Source: Fluviibacter phosphoraccumulans_A (lineage in GTDB: Bacteria; Pseudomonadota; Gammaproteobacteria; Burkholderiales; Rhodocyclaceae). From it: a stretch of 64,000 nucleotides of DNA. Made by a program: the position numbers and the translations under genes. Shown in pieces: positions 9,156-19,118 of this stretch. The stretch's first letter is position 1. Each line of letters begins with the position of its first letter. The stretch covers positions 1,054,001 to 1,118,000 of the forward strand of contig CP126743.1 of the NCBI GenBank assembly GCA_036287865.1. Direction: 5' to 3'. The notes beneath the pieces are model-generated. The model worked only from the letters and a program-made list of their open reading frames with translations. It did no database searches and was not told the DNA's origin.

Positions 9156-11846
9156 TTAGTGTGTGAGCGGTTTCACCACACGCTTGATGGTGTTGTTTTC
9201 CGGATTCGGCAGAATCTTGAAGCCCAGCGAACTTATCAGATTGAGCATCTTGGTATTGTCTGAGAGCACATCACCAATCACAGCCGTGTAACCCTTGGTG
9301 CGGGCACAATCAATCAGCACCTGCATTAGCTTGCGACCCAGCCCGCGCTTCTGCCAGCTATCGGCCACTGCTAGTGCAAACTCAACCGTTTCGCCATCGG
9401 GGTTGGTCACGTAACGTGATGCCCCAATCTGCATTGGGTTACCATCATCAGCCAGCTGAACGGCAACAAAGGCCATCTCGCGGTCGTAATCAATCTGCGT
9501 AAACCGAACCAATTGCGGTTTTGATAGTTCCCGCATCGTATCCATGAAGCGGAAAAAGCGGCTCTCGTCAGACATGTTCTTGACGAATTCCTTCTCCATC
9601 TCCGCGTCTTCCGGGCGTACCGGGCGAATGGTTACCGAGGAGCCATCTGGCAGAATCCACTCTTCTACCAGATGGTTCGGATACGGGTGAATTGCCATGT
9701 GTGCATAGCGATCCACCGTTGCCGGGGCGTAATCGATCACAATGCGGGCATCCGCTGCAATCACCCCTTCTTCATCCACGATCAATGGGTTGATATCCAG
9801 TTCGATGATCTGGGGGATTTCACTGACCAGATCCGAGATGTGCAATAACAACTCGTAAATTGCATCGATATTGGCAGCTGGAACAGGGCCATGTGCCTTG
9901 AGCAGGTTAAAGGCCCAGGTCGACTTGACCAGGCTTTCAGCCAGTACCTGATTCAGTGGGGGTAGGGCAAGACCGCGATCCAGATACAAATCAGACTCAT
10001 TGCCGCCGCTACCAAAGGTAATCACCGGGCCAAAGGTCCGGTCACGGAATACACCGACACGCACTTCACGGGCATTGTTGCGCGAGACAAATGGCTCGAT
10101 GGATACGCCGGAAATACGGGCATTCGGGTGTTTGCGTTTCACCGTTTCAATAATGTCGTGATACGCATTGCGCAGCGACACGGCATCCTGAATGTTCAAG
10201 CGCACACCACCGGCATCTGTCTTGCGAAGAATATCCGGTGAATCCAACTTCATCGCAATCGGGAAGCCCAGTTGTTCGGCATACATCAGCGCATCGGCCA
10301 CACTATGAGCCACCATCGTTTGCGCGACCGGAATCTTGAATGCACGCAATACTGACTTCGACCCCATCTCCGAGAGCGTCTTACGCTTTTCTGCCAGCAC
10401 CGCATCAATCAGCATGCGGGCGCCTTCGATGCGTAATTCGTTGCCTTCCGATTTGGCGGCAGGGGTTTGCAGCAACAGGCGCTGGTTTTCGTAGAAAGTC
10501 GACAGATTGGAGAAGAGATCCACCGAAGACTCCGGCATGCGGAATACAGGGATATTGTGCTTAGACAAATACTCACGGGCGGCACGGGTATGCTCTTCAC
10601 CCATCCAGCAGGCAATGAGTGGTTTGGTTAAATCTTTAGAAAGCTCGACCAGTGCTTCCGCAACTGCCTGTGGGTTCGTCATGGCTTGCGGCGTTAACAC
10701 AACCAGCAAGCCATCTACGGCGTCATCCGCCGCCGTCAGGCTAATGGCATCGCGGTAGCGCTCGGCAGTGGCATCGCCACCAATATCAATCGGGTTGGCA
10801 TGTGACCACGTGGTCGGCAATACTTTATTGAGTGCCTGAATTGTGCTTTCCTGGATCTCGGCGAGTGGGATGCATGCCTCACTGGCACGATCGGCGGCAA
10901 TAGCACCCGGGCCACCGCCATTAGTAATAATGGCCAGACGTTTGCCCTTCGGTTGCAGGCGATCATTCAGCGCCTTAGCACCTTCAATCAGCTGGATAAT
11001 ACTATTCACACGCACCACACCGGCACGGCGTACGGCCATGTCGAATACGGTGTCCGACCCACTGCGGATACCGCTGTGGGTGAGGGCTGCTGCAGTGCCC
11101 GAGGCAAAACGTCCGGTCTTGTAGAGCAGAATCGGTTTGATGCGGGCGGCTGAACGTAGTGCAGACAAGAAGAGTCGCGCGTTCTGAATGCCCTCGATGT
11201 ACAGCAAGATGTAATGGGTGCGCGGATCGTGCACCAGATAATCGAGAATCTCACCGAAATCGATATCGCTGGAACGGCCGAGTGATACTACCGACGAAAA
11301 GCCGACGTTGTTGGGTAACGCCCAGTCCAGAATGGCCGAACAGATGGCGCCGGATTGCGACACCAATGCCATCTTGCCCTCATGGGCACGTTCTTGGGTA
11401 AACGTGGCATTAAGGCGGCTAGGCGGACGCATGATACCCAGGCTGTTCGGCCCCAGAATGCGCACGCTATAACTACGGGCAATTTCCAGTACTTTGCGCT
11501 CAAGCGCGGCACCGGCATGACCACGCTCGGCAAAGCCACTCGAAACAATCAGTGCAAATCGAACGCCTCGCTCACCACATTGTTCGATGATGCCGGGCAC
11601 GCTCATTGCCGGCGTACAGATAATGGCGAGATCAACACGACCTGGCACATCGTGCAGGGACTTGAATGTTTCCTGACCCTGTACCGAATTATGCTTTGGG
11701 TTAATCGGGAACAGATGCCCACCGAAACCGGTTTGCAACAGGTTGCGGAAGAGTACCTGGCCAACAGAATTCTCGTGATCGCTGGCACCGAAGACCGCAA
11801 CACTCTCGGGTTCGAATAGGGGTTTTAGATAATGTTCTTCAAGCAT
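9156..11846 (-). CDS. Pat-type protein lysine acetyltransferase (ACD-like acyl-CoA synthetase plus GNAT)
   Basis: 896 residues. The N-terminal ~700 residues are an ADP-forming acyl-CoA synthetase-like module: CoA-binding start SVAVFGASD, LGPNSLGIMRPP, ATP-grasp part with FPIAMKLDSPDI. The C-terminal ~150 residues are a GNAT acetyltransferase (VRPVRPEDAEMEKEF, then the acetyl-CoA loop QKRGLGRKLM). This layout is that of Pat/PatZ (YfiQ), which acetylates and shuts down acetyl-CoA synthetase; the synthetase-like part acts as an acetyl-CoA sensor. Long intact frame. It is monocistronic, convergent with the lipoprotein gene and 127 bases from apaH. Confidence 0.88.
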   Translation of the reverse strand: MLEEHYLKPLFEPESVAVFGASDHENSVGQVLFRNLLQTGFGGHLFPINPKHNSVQGQETFKSLHDVPGRVDLAIICTPAMSVPGIIEQCGERGVRFALIVSSGFAERGHAGAALERKVLEIARSYSVRILGPNSLGIMRPPSRLNATFTQERAHEGKMALVSQSGAICSAILDWALPNNVGFSSVVSLGRSSDIDFGEILDYLVHDPRTHYILLYIEGIQNARLFLSALRSAARIKPILLYKTGRFASGTAAALTHSGIRSGSDTVFDMAVRRAGVVRVNSIIQLIEGAKALNDRLQPKGKRLAIITNGGGPGAIAADRASEACIPLAEIQESTIQALNKVLPTTWSHANPIDIGGDATAERYRDAISLTAADDAVDGLLVVLTPQAMTNPQAVAEALVELSKDLTKPLIACWMGEEHTRAAREYLSKHNIPVFRMPESSVDLFSNLSTFYENQRLLLQTPAAKSEGNELRIEGARMLIDAVLAEKRKTLSEMGSKSVLRAFKIPVAQTMVAHSVADALMYAEQLGFPIAMKLDSPDILRKTDAGGVRLNIQDAVSLRNAYHDIIETVKRKHPNARISGVSIEPFVSRNNAREVRVGVFRDRTFGPVITFGSGGNESDLYLDRGLALPPLNQVLAESLVKSTWAFNLLKAHGPVPAANIDAIYELLLHISDLVSEIPQIIELDINPLIVDEEGVIAADARIVIDYAPATVDRYAHMAIHPYPNHLVEEWILPDGSSVTIRPVRPEDAEMEKEFVKNMSDESRFFRFMDTMRELSKPQLVRFTQIDYDREMAFVAVQLADDGNPMQIGASRYVTNPDGETVEFALAVADSWQKRGLGRKLMQVLIDCARTKGYTAVIGDVLSDNTKMLNLISSLGFKILPNPENNTIKRVVKPLTH

Positions 11847-11973
11847 GATGAGTTCTTCCAGCCAATTGAAGCACCGTTCATGACAATGGAATGATGCAAT
11901 GCACTAGATTAATTCTACGCTTAAATCAGACAGCATTCCGGTCATAAACTTGACCTGGATCAAACAGATCTGA

Positions 11974-12798
11974 TTATCTGCAGCTTGTACAGGACACCTG
12001 CATCACTTCACGTTCTGGCAGGCTCACGGCCGTTAAATGACCACCCCACAAGCAACCGGAATCCAGTGCCACAAGGTTAGGGGTCATTTTCAACCCCAGT
12101 GCAGACCAGTGACCTACTACGAGCGTATCTTTCGCTGTTTTTCGCCCCGGCACTTCAAACCAGGGTACATGGCCTGCGGGGACGTTTTCCGGTTTGCCCT
12201 TGATCTTTAGATCCATTAAACCTTCACGCGTACAGAAGCGCATGCGGGTCATGGCATTCACAATCACCCGGGCACGATCCAGATCGTTCAGACTCTCTCG
12301 CCAGCCCAGCGGCGTATCGCCCCAGAGAGAGAGCAGAAAGGCGCCGAAATCGGGTCCGCGTAAATGGCTTGAGACCTCTTCGCTTAACGCCAAGGCGTCG
12401 CCGGCTGTCCACTCGGGCAGTAACCCGGCGTGCACCATCACGTAGCGCTTTCCATCAAGCGTCTGGGCATGGGCCAGTGGCTGTGCCTTAAGCCAATCCA
12501 GTAGGTCGGCCACATCGGGTGCGGCAAAAATCGGATCCAGCGTATCGTCTTTACCGCGGCGTGGCACAGCATCCGCAGCCACCATGAGCAGATAAAGATC
12601 ATGGTTGCCTAAAACTGTGACGGCCGATTTGCCCAGGCTGCGCATGAAACGCAAGGTTTCCAGCGAGTGCGGGCCACGATTTACGAGGTCGCCCACCATC
12701 CATAACTGATCCTGTGCCGGGTCAAAGCGGCACTTGTCCAGTAATCTCTGCAGCGGGTCGAAACAACCCTGGATATCGCCTATTGCCCAAATCGTCAT
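11974..12798 (-). CDS. apaH: Symmetrical diadenosine tetraphosphatase ApaH
   Basis: Cleaves Ap4A into two ADP; also decaps NpnN-capped RNA in enterobacteria. 274 residues, normal length. Metallophosphatase motifs are all present: GDIQGC at the N-terminus, GDLVNRGPHS, GNHDLYLL and the later MVHAGLLPEW and VVGHWSALGL histidine motifs. It is downstream of hpnE on the same strand with a 35-base gap, so it could be read through from the hpn genes. Confidence 0.95.
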   Translation of the reverse strand: MTIWAIGDIQGCFDPLQRLLDKCRFDPAQDQLWMVGDLVNRGPHSLETLRFMRSLGKSAVTVLGNHDLYLLMVAADAVPRRGKDDTLDPIFAAPDVADLLDWLKAQPLAHAQTLDGKRYVMVHAGLLPEWTAGDALALSEEVSSHLRGPDFGAFLLSLWGDTPLGWRESLNDLDRARVIVNAMTRMRFCTREGLMDLKIKGKPENVPAGHVPWFEVPGRKTAKDTLVVGHWSALGLKMTPNLVALDSGCLWGGHLTAVSLPEREVMQVSCTSCR

Positions 12799-12833
12799 GA
12801 TGCCTAGATTCTAACGAAAAACCCGGTTCTTGA

Positions 12834-14135
12834 TCAGGCCTCTGACTGTATGAGTCGTTCAGCCGCAGCAAAACCGGAACTAACTGCCGCTTCCAGTGTC
12901 GCTGGATACACTGGGTGAGTCCAATCCCCCGCCAGGTGCATACCGCGTAGGGGTGATAAATCAGCCTCGGGAATCGATGCCGTGGGCGTCGCTGCATAAG
13001 TCGCACGTTGCACCATAACGGCCTTTTGCCAGAGACAGGGGGGTAAGTTGTCAACAGCGCGCTGCAAAGCACAGAGGCAGGCTTGAGTGAGCACCTTGCC
13101 GCTCAGCGAATGCCAGGGGCCTTCGGCCGATAGCGAGATGGCGACTACACCCGGCTCGTCACAATGTGCACGATCCATTGCCCACACCCGTACATCCTCC
13201 GGAGTAGTACCGGCAAGCTGTACTAAATGGGCGGGCAGACGGAAGCCGGGTTCGAATCCCAGATAGATCGTTGCAATGGGTTGGCTATCGAAAGTTTGCG
13301 CCCATGCCTTGGCATTAAGTGAATGGGGCAAACTCAGATGGTTTAGAGACCAGGTGGGCAAAGTCAAAACGACCTGATCAAATTCTTCGGCTGATGCGTT
13401 GTGCAATTGAAGTTGATAACCCGACGCAGTGGGTTCAACGCCGGTAACGCGAACACCACACCGGATAGTGCCACCGGCTTGTTGAATGGCAGAGATGATG
13501 GGATCAACAACACTGGCACTGAGGTTGCCTGCAGGTTGTAGCAAACACAACGCACTGCCGCCCTGGCCAAGGGTATCGCGCAACACCGGCGCTAAACGCC
13601 ACATGGCAGCTTTGTGTAATGGCGTATTCAAAATAGCCAGTGCCAGCGGTGCCCAGAATTCATTGATCAGACTAGCTGGTTGTTTCGTCTTTTGTAGCCA
13701 ATCGGCAACGGTGAGACTTTGAGCAACCTGCCAGTAACGAATTTGCAGGTGGGTTAAGGCGCGAAGGAGTTTATAACGCTCCAGCCAACTAAATCCGCGG
13801 GCACGGCAGAGTGCAAATGCCAAAGCGAGGCGACCGGCTTGAGGGGGAACGCTCAGCTGTCGTGTGTCACTACTGAATGTGAATGGCGCGGCAGGCAGTT
13901 GAATACCCGCCGCCTCAAAAAGTGCCTTTAACGATTGGCAGCCACCCAACATCAGATGTTGGCCGTTATCACGGTCGCGGCCTTCTAAGTGAGCACGCCT
14001 TGCGCGGCCACCCGGCTCAGGGGCTGATTCCAGAACAACGGGAGCATAGCCAGCTTTCGCCAGCTTCAAGGCGCAGGCCAGACCAGCCCAACCACCGCCG
14101 ACAATGGCCACAGACCCCATTGGCGGCGCAGCCAT
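12834..14135 (-). CDS. hpnE: HpnE, FAD-dependent hydroxysqualene/squalene desaturase-like oxidoreductase
   Basis: Last enzyme of the three-step HpnCDE squalene route (reduces hydroxysqualene to squalene). 433 residues. The FAD dinucleotide fold is at the N-terminus (VAIVGGGWAGLACALKLAKAG then LESAPEPGGRAR); the C-terminal FAD-contact segment is LHLAGDWTHPVYPATLEAAV. Start taken at ATG 14133-14135, whose A is shared with the hpnD stop codon (TGATG), indicating translational coupling. Intact. Confidence 0.9.
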   Translation of the reverse strand: MAAPPMGSVAIVGGGWAGLACALKLAKAGYAPVVLESAPEPGGRARRAHLEGRDRDNGQHLMLGGCQSLKALFEAAGIQLPAAPFTFSSDTRQLSVPPQAGRLALAFALCRARGFSWLERYKLLRALTHLQIRYWQVAQSLTVADWLQKTKQPASLINEFWAPLALAILNTPLHKAAMWRLAPVLRDTLGQGGSALCLLQPAGNLSASVVDPIISAIQQAGGTIRCGVRVTGVEPTASGYQLQLHNASAEEFDQVVLTLPTWSLNHLSLPHSLNAKAWAQTFDSQPIATIYLGFEPGFRLPAHLVQLAGTTPEDVRVWAMDRAHCDEPGVVAISLSAEGPWHSLSGKVLTQACLCALQRAVDNLPPCLWQKAVMVQRATYAATPTASIPEADLSPLRGMHLAGDWTHPVYPATLEAAVSSGFAAAERLIQSEA

Positions 14136-14980
14136 CAATACTTGAACCAGGTTTTAAGAGCAATCCAGAGTTTACGCAATGGTGGCAATGCAGTTTTTTG
14201 TTGCAGCACCTTGAACCCGTCATTCGTAATCTCTTCAAGCAGCGTGCGATACACCGCTGCCATAATCAGCCCGGGGCGTTGTGCTGAGCGATCGGCAACA
14301 GGCAGGGTTTCTAAGGCCTTATCGTAATATGACTGCGCGCGATTGGCCTGGAATTGCATCAAGGCCACAAATTCAGGTGTTTCACGCGCGTTCATGATGT
14401 CTGCGGCCGGCACGTTAAATTGCTGTAGTTCATCAACAGGCAGGTAAATGCGGCCGCGACTGGCGTCTTCACCCACGTCCCGAATAATATTAGTGAGCTG
14501 AAGCGCAGTGCCCAGTTCGGTGGCGTAGCGCAAGGTCTTGCGATCGGTGTAACCGAAGATCTCGGCCGAAAGCAGGCCCACAACACCGGCGACGCGGTAA
14601 CAGTAGAGCGACAGCGATTTGAAATCCGGATAGCGACTGTATTCCAGATCCATCGCCATACCGTCAATGATCTCGTTGAAGTACTCTACCGGCAGATTAA
14701 AGTGCTGGCGCACCTCTTTGAGTGCAATCATCACCGGATGCGTGGGTTGGGGCTGACCTGGCTCGGTTTCAAGCAGGGCCACTTCCTGACGCCACCAGTT
14801 TAATTTAGCCACAGCAATCGCCGGGTCTTCACATTCATCCACCACATCATCGACTTCGCGGCAAAAGGCGTAGAGCGCATGAATGGCCTGGCGTTTTTCT
14901 GGCGGCAGAAACAGAAAGGCGTAATAAAACGAGGTGCCGCTCTCGGCAACCTTTTGCTGGCAGTATTCTTGGGTGTTCAT
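14135..14980 (-). CDS. hpnD: HpnD, presqualene diphosphate synthase
   Basis: Condenses two farnesyl diphosphates to presqualene diphosphate. 281 residues, usual length. Both Asp-rich prenyl-transferase motifs are visible: FCREVDDVVDECED and NIIRDVGEDASRGRIYLP. Middle gene of hpnC-hpnD-hpnE, 25 bases after hpnC and overlapping hpnE by one base. Confidence 0.93.
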   Translation of the reverse strand: MNTQEYCQQKVAESGTSFYYAFLFLPPEKRQAIHALYAFCREVDDVVDECEDPAIAVAKLNWWRQEVALLETEPGQPQPTHPVMIALKEVRQHFNLPVEYFNEIIDGMAMDLEYSRYPDFKSLSLYCYRVAGVVGLLSAEIFGYTDRKTLRYATELGTALQLTNIIRDVGEDASRGRIYLPVDELQQFNVPAADIMNARETPEFVALMQFQANRAQSYYDKALETLPVADRSAQRPGLIMAAVYRTLLEEITNDGFKVLQQKTALPPLRKLWIALKTWFKY

Positions 14981-15005
14981 CGGGTAGGATTGTAGAGTAA
15001 GCGGG

Positions 15006-15845
15006 CTATCTTCGTAGCAGAATGCGTAACCAATCTAAGCCATTCAGTTTGGGCCGATGGCTGTAGACATCGCCGGCAACCACATCGATTTTTTGCAGAA
15101 TACGCCGTCCGCCGGCTACGGTGAGCTGTAATTCCTGCCAGATCCGCCAGGAGTGGCGTCCCAGTTGGGCAGGCAAGGCCTGAGCCTGGTCGAATAGCGC
15201 TGATACGCGTTGTGTCTGAAAGGCCATAAACTCAGCCCAGCGCGCGGAATCTCGTGTTACTGCATTGCCCGAAAGAATGTCAGCATCGGTATAGCCCCAG
15301 AGCATCAGTTCATCTTGCGGCAGGTATATGCGACCCGCGGCGCCCTTGGTGGCATCAATGGCGATATCTTGCCAGTGGTTCGTAAGCTGTAGGGCAGTGC
15401 AGATCGAATCCGACATGGCCAGGTTTTCGGGTGTTAACGCATCAAATAGAAACAGCATCAGCTGCCCAACCGGGTTGGCAGATCGTTTGCAGTAATCAGC
15501 CAGTTCGGCATAAGTTGCATAGCGCGTCTGATGTACATCCTGCATAAACGCCGAGAGCAGGGCATGGCAGGGCGCTAAAGGCAGGCCGATACGCTGATGT
15601 TCAACCGCCAGTGGTGTAAATATCGGGGCTAGATGCTCTGGTAACGGGCGCTGCTCGGCTATCGCCATTAGTGCGGCATCGTAATCCTTCAACTGAGCTA
15701 GCCGTTCCTCCGGGGGTGCATTGCCTTCATCAGCAATATCATCAGCGCTCCGCGCAAAGCGGTAGATTGCGGCAACTGGCGCGTGCAAGTGCCTCGGTAG
15801 CAGCAAGGAGGCGACAGGGAAGTTTTCGTAATGATCTACAGCCAT
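15006..15845 (-). CDS. hpnC: HpnC, hydroxysqualene synthase
   Basis: Converts presqualene diphosphate to hydroxysqualene. 279 residues. It opens with HYENFPVASLLLPRHLH, the usual HpnC start, followed by the first Asp motif FARSADDIADEG and the second-site segment NHWQDIAIDATKGAAGRIYLP. Start ATG at 15843-15845. First gene of the operon, divergent from tRNA-Leu with about 65 bases between. No squalene-hopene cyclase gene is visible in this window. Confidence 0.9.
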   Translation of the reverse strand: MAVDHYENFPVASLLLPRHLHAPVAAIYRFARSADDIADEGNAPPEERLAQLKDYDAALMAIAEQRPLPEHLAPIFTPLAVEHQRIGLPLAPCHALLSAFMQDVHQTRYATYAELADYCKRSANPVGQLMLFLFDALTPENLAMSDSICTALQLTNHWQDIAIDATKGAAGRIYLPQDELMLWGYTDADILSGNAVTRDSARWAEFMAFQTQRVSALFDQAQALPAQLGRHSWRIWQELQLTVAGGRRILQKIDVVAGDVYSHRPKLNGLDWLRILLRR

Positions 15846-15910
15846 GGGCTAAGTATAACGGGCAACGAATTGGGGTTTCGGTGGTAGAATCTCACCCGCA
15901 ATAAGCTGCT

Positions 15911-15995
15911 GCCCAGGTGGCGAAATTGGTAGACGCACCAGATTTAGGCTCTGGCGAAGAAATTCGTGAAGGTTCGAGTCCTTTCCTGGGCACCA
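15911..15995 (+). tRNA. tRNA-Leu (anticodon UAG)
   Basis: Acceptor GCCCAGG pairs with CCTGGGC; anticodon arm CCAGA-TTTAGGC-TCTGG gives anticodon TAG; long class II variable arm; T arm with GGTTCGAGTCC; encoded CCA at 15993-15995. Length 85. It is the left boundary of an island: its 3' half, from the anticodon loop on, recurs at 20980-21034. Confidence 0.95.
15940..15995 (+). repeat. Putative attL: 3' half of tRNA-Leu
   Basis: From the anticodon loop to the CCA end; partner copy at 20980-21034. The two share AGATTTAGG, TCTGGCG, GTTCGAGTC, TTCCTGG and CAC blocks but differ in the variable arm. Confidence 0.55.
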
Positions 15996-16005
15996 CAATA
16001 TACCT

Positions 16006-16030
16006 AGAAGCCGCCTATTAGGCGGCTTCT
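16006..16030 (+). terminator. Hairpin after tRNA-Leu
   Basis: AGAAGCCGCC / GGCGGCTTCT 10-bp stem with a TATTA loop, 10 bases after the tRNA. It recurs in diverged form at 21043-21069. Confidence 0.8.
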
Positions 16031-16207
16031 GACATTTTCTTCTCGAAAAAAATTGGCATCGAAATAGACCTACGCGCAAGCCGCATCATGCTGTCAAATT
16101 CCGATCTGAGTGTTGGACGACTGTGGGAAAAAATACCCAAAATGTTTTGGGTTTTGAAATGACACGCATCAGATAAAAAATCTGGTGCGCACTGTTTAAG
16201 AGCTAGG

Positions 16208-16805
16208 TTAATCAAAGTCCCAAATCTGGTGTAAATCCAGTTTTACGCGATAGTAAGTTTCCAGGGCGTCAAGACGCATCAAATCGGCAGCAAGCTGATT
16301 TTCGTTCGCAGCTTTTCTGGCAGCGATTAAATCTGAAATTGAACCCTCACCAAGAACATAGGCTTTTTCAGCAGCTACTGCTGCTTTGTTCTGAATGTTG
16401 GCAGCTTCAATCAAGCTATCCAATGCTGTCTTTCGAGATTGCATTTGTGACCATAACTGATCGAATTCAATGCTTACTTTACGTTCGGTATCAATCGCCT
16501 TGTAATGGGCCATTGTTGCTTCCGCCGAAGCTGATTTGGCATTTGATGATCTTGTTCCGCTGGGAATAGGGAAAGACACTGTCAAACCATATATCTTCTC
16601 AGCACCACCAAACTCGTTTGCTGCATAAACGCCAATGGTTGGATCTGGGATTTTATCGAGCTCAGCACGTTTGGCTTTAAGTGCGTTGGTCTCCGAATCT
16701 GATTTAACCAGCTTAAATTCATGGTTACGTTCAAAATAGGTCTGTTTCAGTATTTCGCGCTTCGCATCCATAGAAGGAATGGCCGGCCAACTTATCTGCT
16801 TCGCA
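16208..16805 (-). pseudogene. Outer-membrane efflux protein (TolC/CzcC-like), C-terminal fragment
   Basis: About the last 190-200 residues of an OMF-family channel: WPAIPSMDAKREI, DPTIGVYAANEF, LTVSFPIPSGTRSS and a long helical stretch ending LHQIWDFD. The N-terminal half and signal peptide are missing. Upstream the frame runs straight into the 3' end of the adaptor gene, in a different frame, so a deletion has joined the two genes near 16800. Part of a former tripartite (probably metal) efflux system. Confidence 0.7.
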
Positions 16806-17844
16806 ATTTTGATTGTGGTGGTATATTGGCTTGGACAGACGCTCTATCATCGTCACTTGAGATTATGGCTATAGGAACCATGGAAACATTGGTTCCGGTA
16901 TAGACAAAGATGACACTCTGTCCTTTCCAATTTGTGATCGCCCGTGATGGAATGCTTAGTATTGGGTTGTTGGGGGTGTTTTGACTCTTTTGCGTTAACA
17001 CTGTCGCCGTGACATTTTCACCAATACGCAAGCTTCCTTTTTCGCTAACTGAGGCACGGATTCTTGAAGACTGTGACGCATTTACCGTCTGAGATACAGC
17101 AATTATTTTGGCCTTGGCATTCCTATTTGAAACAGTTATCTCGTCACCAACCTGAATTGCTCTTGCTTTTTGAGCTGATGTAACGATTTCAAGAACTAAA
17201 ACAGATGGATCTGCAATCTTGAAAAGCAGTGTTCCGGTCTCAACGCGTTGACCGATCTGGTTATACGCCTCCACAATCGTGCCCGATAAATGTGCTTTGA
17301 TTGTTCCTGTGGCATATAAAGCTGATGGGTTAGCTTTTTGATCTTCGAAATTAATGCTTGCAGCTTTAAGTTCTGACTGTCTCGCAAGCAGCATCGCTTC
17401 AGCGTTTTCTGCTTTTGCTTTGGTTACGTTAAGACGAGATTGTGGAATGATCCCTTCCTTGAAAAGAAGGTTGTCACGTGACAATGCTTCTTTTGCTAGA
17501 CGCTGGTCAGATGTGGCTTCAAGTAGCAATCTTCTCGCGTCACCCATTTGCGGGCTCGTAAATTCTGCTAAAGCGGCACCGCTCTTTACAGTATCCCCGA
17601 TATCCACAAGCATTCTCGTTATTTGGCCAGGGTAGGGCGCTGAGACAACGGCTAGTTTATCTGGCGGCACAATGACGAATCCGCTTACAAGAAGCGATCC
17701 GGTTTCTACCAATGTAGGGGCACCCAAGGCAGCCTGTTGCTGGGTGCTAAGGGAAAAAGACTTTATTTGAGGACCCTGAGCTAGTGCGTTAAGTGTGAAC
17801 GCAAAGCAACATAGTCCTTGGAAAGTGGATCTGAAAATAGCCAT
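16792..17844 (-). pseudogene. RND efflux periplasmic adaptor (CzcB/HlyD-like), C-terminus cut by deletion
   Basis: Periplasmic membrane-fusion protein. Start taken at ATG 17842-17844 (AGAGGTTG upstream); signal peptide FRSTFQGLCCFAFTLNALAQ. Barrel/lipoyl parts are visible (VSAPYPGQITRMLVDIGDTV, AHLSGTIVEAYNQIGQRV), then a coiled hairpin and the late IPSRAITNWKGQSVIFVYTG segment. The normal last ~50 residues are replaced by a short tail (PPQSKLRSR) where the frame enters the CzcC-like fragment. No inner-membrane RND pump gene follows, so the system cannot work as it stands. Confidence 0.75.
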
Positions 17845-17954
17845 CACAACCTCTATAAATAAACAGTGTTTCAACAGGCGTACTGCTAAACATCGCCAAC
17901 GTTTATAAGAGTTGTGTGGGTGGCGCTAAGCTAGGGGGTGGGTAATGCTCAGAA

Positions 17955-18320
17955 CTATAAAAAGACAGAGGTTTCTCTGTCTGTCTCCCCTACAAATACA
18001 GTGAAGTTAACTGTGGACGACGCTTTATCAAGCACCCAAAAAACATATCTTACGAAGGTTTGACCTAATGCTAAACCATCATCTTCGTTAGATAGCTCGG
18101 AACCAACCTGAACGGCATAAGACTCTTCTGAAGATCTTGAGTAAAGACCCAGTTCAGAGCTGTTGTGAATTTTGTACTCGCTAACATTAGAAAGCGGAGC
18201 ATGTGTGCCAGTTACAGGAGACTTGCCTGTATGCGCATGCAAAAAAGGAACCATGCCCTGGGGTAGAACTACCAGTAGCAGCATGAAACCTAATAAGTAA
18301 GTGCGCTGTTTAACCCACAT
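17955..18320 (-). CDS. Small exported protein of unknown function next to efflux remnants
   Basis: 121 residues with an N-terminal signal/membrane segment (YLLGFMLLLVVLPQGMVPF) followed by HAHTGKSPVTGTHA. Proteins with a short His-containing mature part are common beside czc-type operons, but I do not recognise this family. It lies 110 bases upstream of the adaptor gene on the same strand. The frame is intact. Confidence 0.5.
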   Translation of the reverse strand: MWVKQRTYLLGFMLLLVVLPQGMVPFLHAHTGKSPVTGTHAPLSNVSEYKIHNSSELGLYSRSSEESYAVQVGSELSNEDDGLALGQTFVRYVFWVLDKASSTVNFTVFVGETDRETSVFL

Positions 18321-18515
18321 GTCGGAGTGATACTTCCAAAAGATGACTTTTTTATTAACTCAATCTTAAATTTGAAAATAGGGAAGCATCCTCCTCTGCT
18401 TTATGAAAAGTTCCCTAGGAGTTGTTCTTGTTGTTAACCCACTATCAGGCAATGGTCTTTCCTGCATAGTCGCCACTTTGCAGTTAATATTTAAAAAAAT
18501 CACTGGAGATGCAAC

Positions 18516-19118
18516 GTGGACGCTATTGAAGCAATTCGTCAAGGTCGTGCAGTAAAGCACTTTGACCCTAACCACCGCTTTACAGCGGATGAGCTAAATT
18601 TACTTCTTGATGTGGCATCCCAATCGCCGTCTTCATTCAATATTCAACATTGGCGCATTGTTAACGTCACAGATCCAGCTTTGCTGGTTCAGTTACGTGA
18701 GGCGGCATTTGATCAAACTCAAGTCACAGATGCTTCCCTATTATTTGTTATCTGCACTGACATTAAGGCTTGGGAAAAGAATCCTCAGCGCTACTGGGTA
18801 AATGCGCCTAAAGAAGCCCAGGATATTCTCGTTCCATGGATTAACCCATTCTATAGTGGTAAAGATCAGCTCCAGCGAGACGAAGCAATGCGATCGGTGG
18901 GTCTAATTTTGCAAACCCTCATGATCGGTGCCAAGGCCATGGGATATGACTCCTGCCCGATGATCGGTTTCGATATTGAAAAAGTTGGCCAGCTCGTGAA
19001 CCTACCAAAAGGTTACGCAGTAGGTGCCATGCTAACGATCGGGAAGGGCGTCAAACCTGCTTGGCCAAAGCCTGGGTTTATTCCGATGAACGAAATGATC
19101 GTTGAGAACCACTTCTAA
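18516..19118 (+). CDS. Nitroreductase family protein
   Basis: 200-residue flavin (FMN) oxidoreductase of the nitroreductase fold, NAD(P)H-dependent in the family. FMN-phosphate contact region IRQGRAVKHFDPNHRF; SQSPSSFNIQHWRIV; then MIGAKAMGYDSCPMIGFD and LTIGKGVKPAWPKPGF. Start is GTG at 18516 with GGAG seven bases upstream. Intact, inside the tRNA-Leu island. Substrate unknown. Confidence 0.85.
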   Translation: MDAIEAIRQGRAVKHFDPNHRFTADELNLLLDVASQSPSSFNIQHWRIVNVTDPALLVQLREAAFDQTQVTDASLLFVICTDIKAWEKNPQRYWVNAPKEAQDILVPWINPFYSGKDQLQRDEAMRSVGLILQTLMIGAKAMGYDSCPMIGFDIEKVGQLVNLPKGYAVGAMLTIGKGVKPAWPKPGFIPMNEMIVENHF

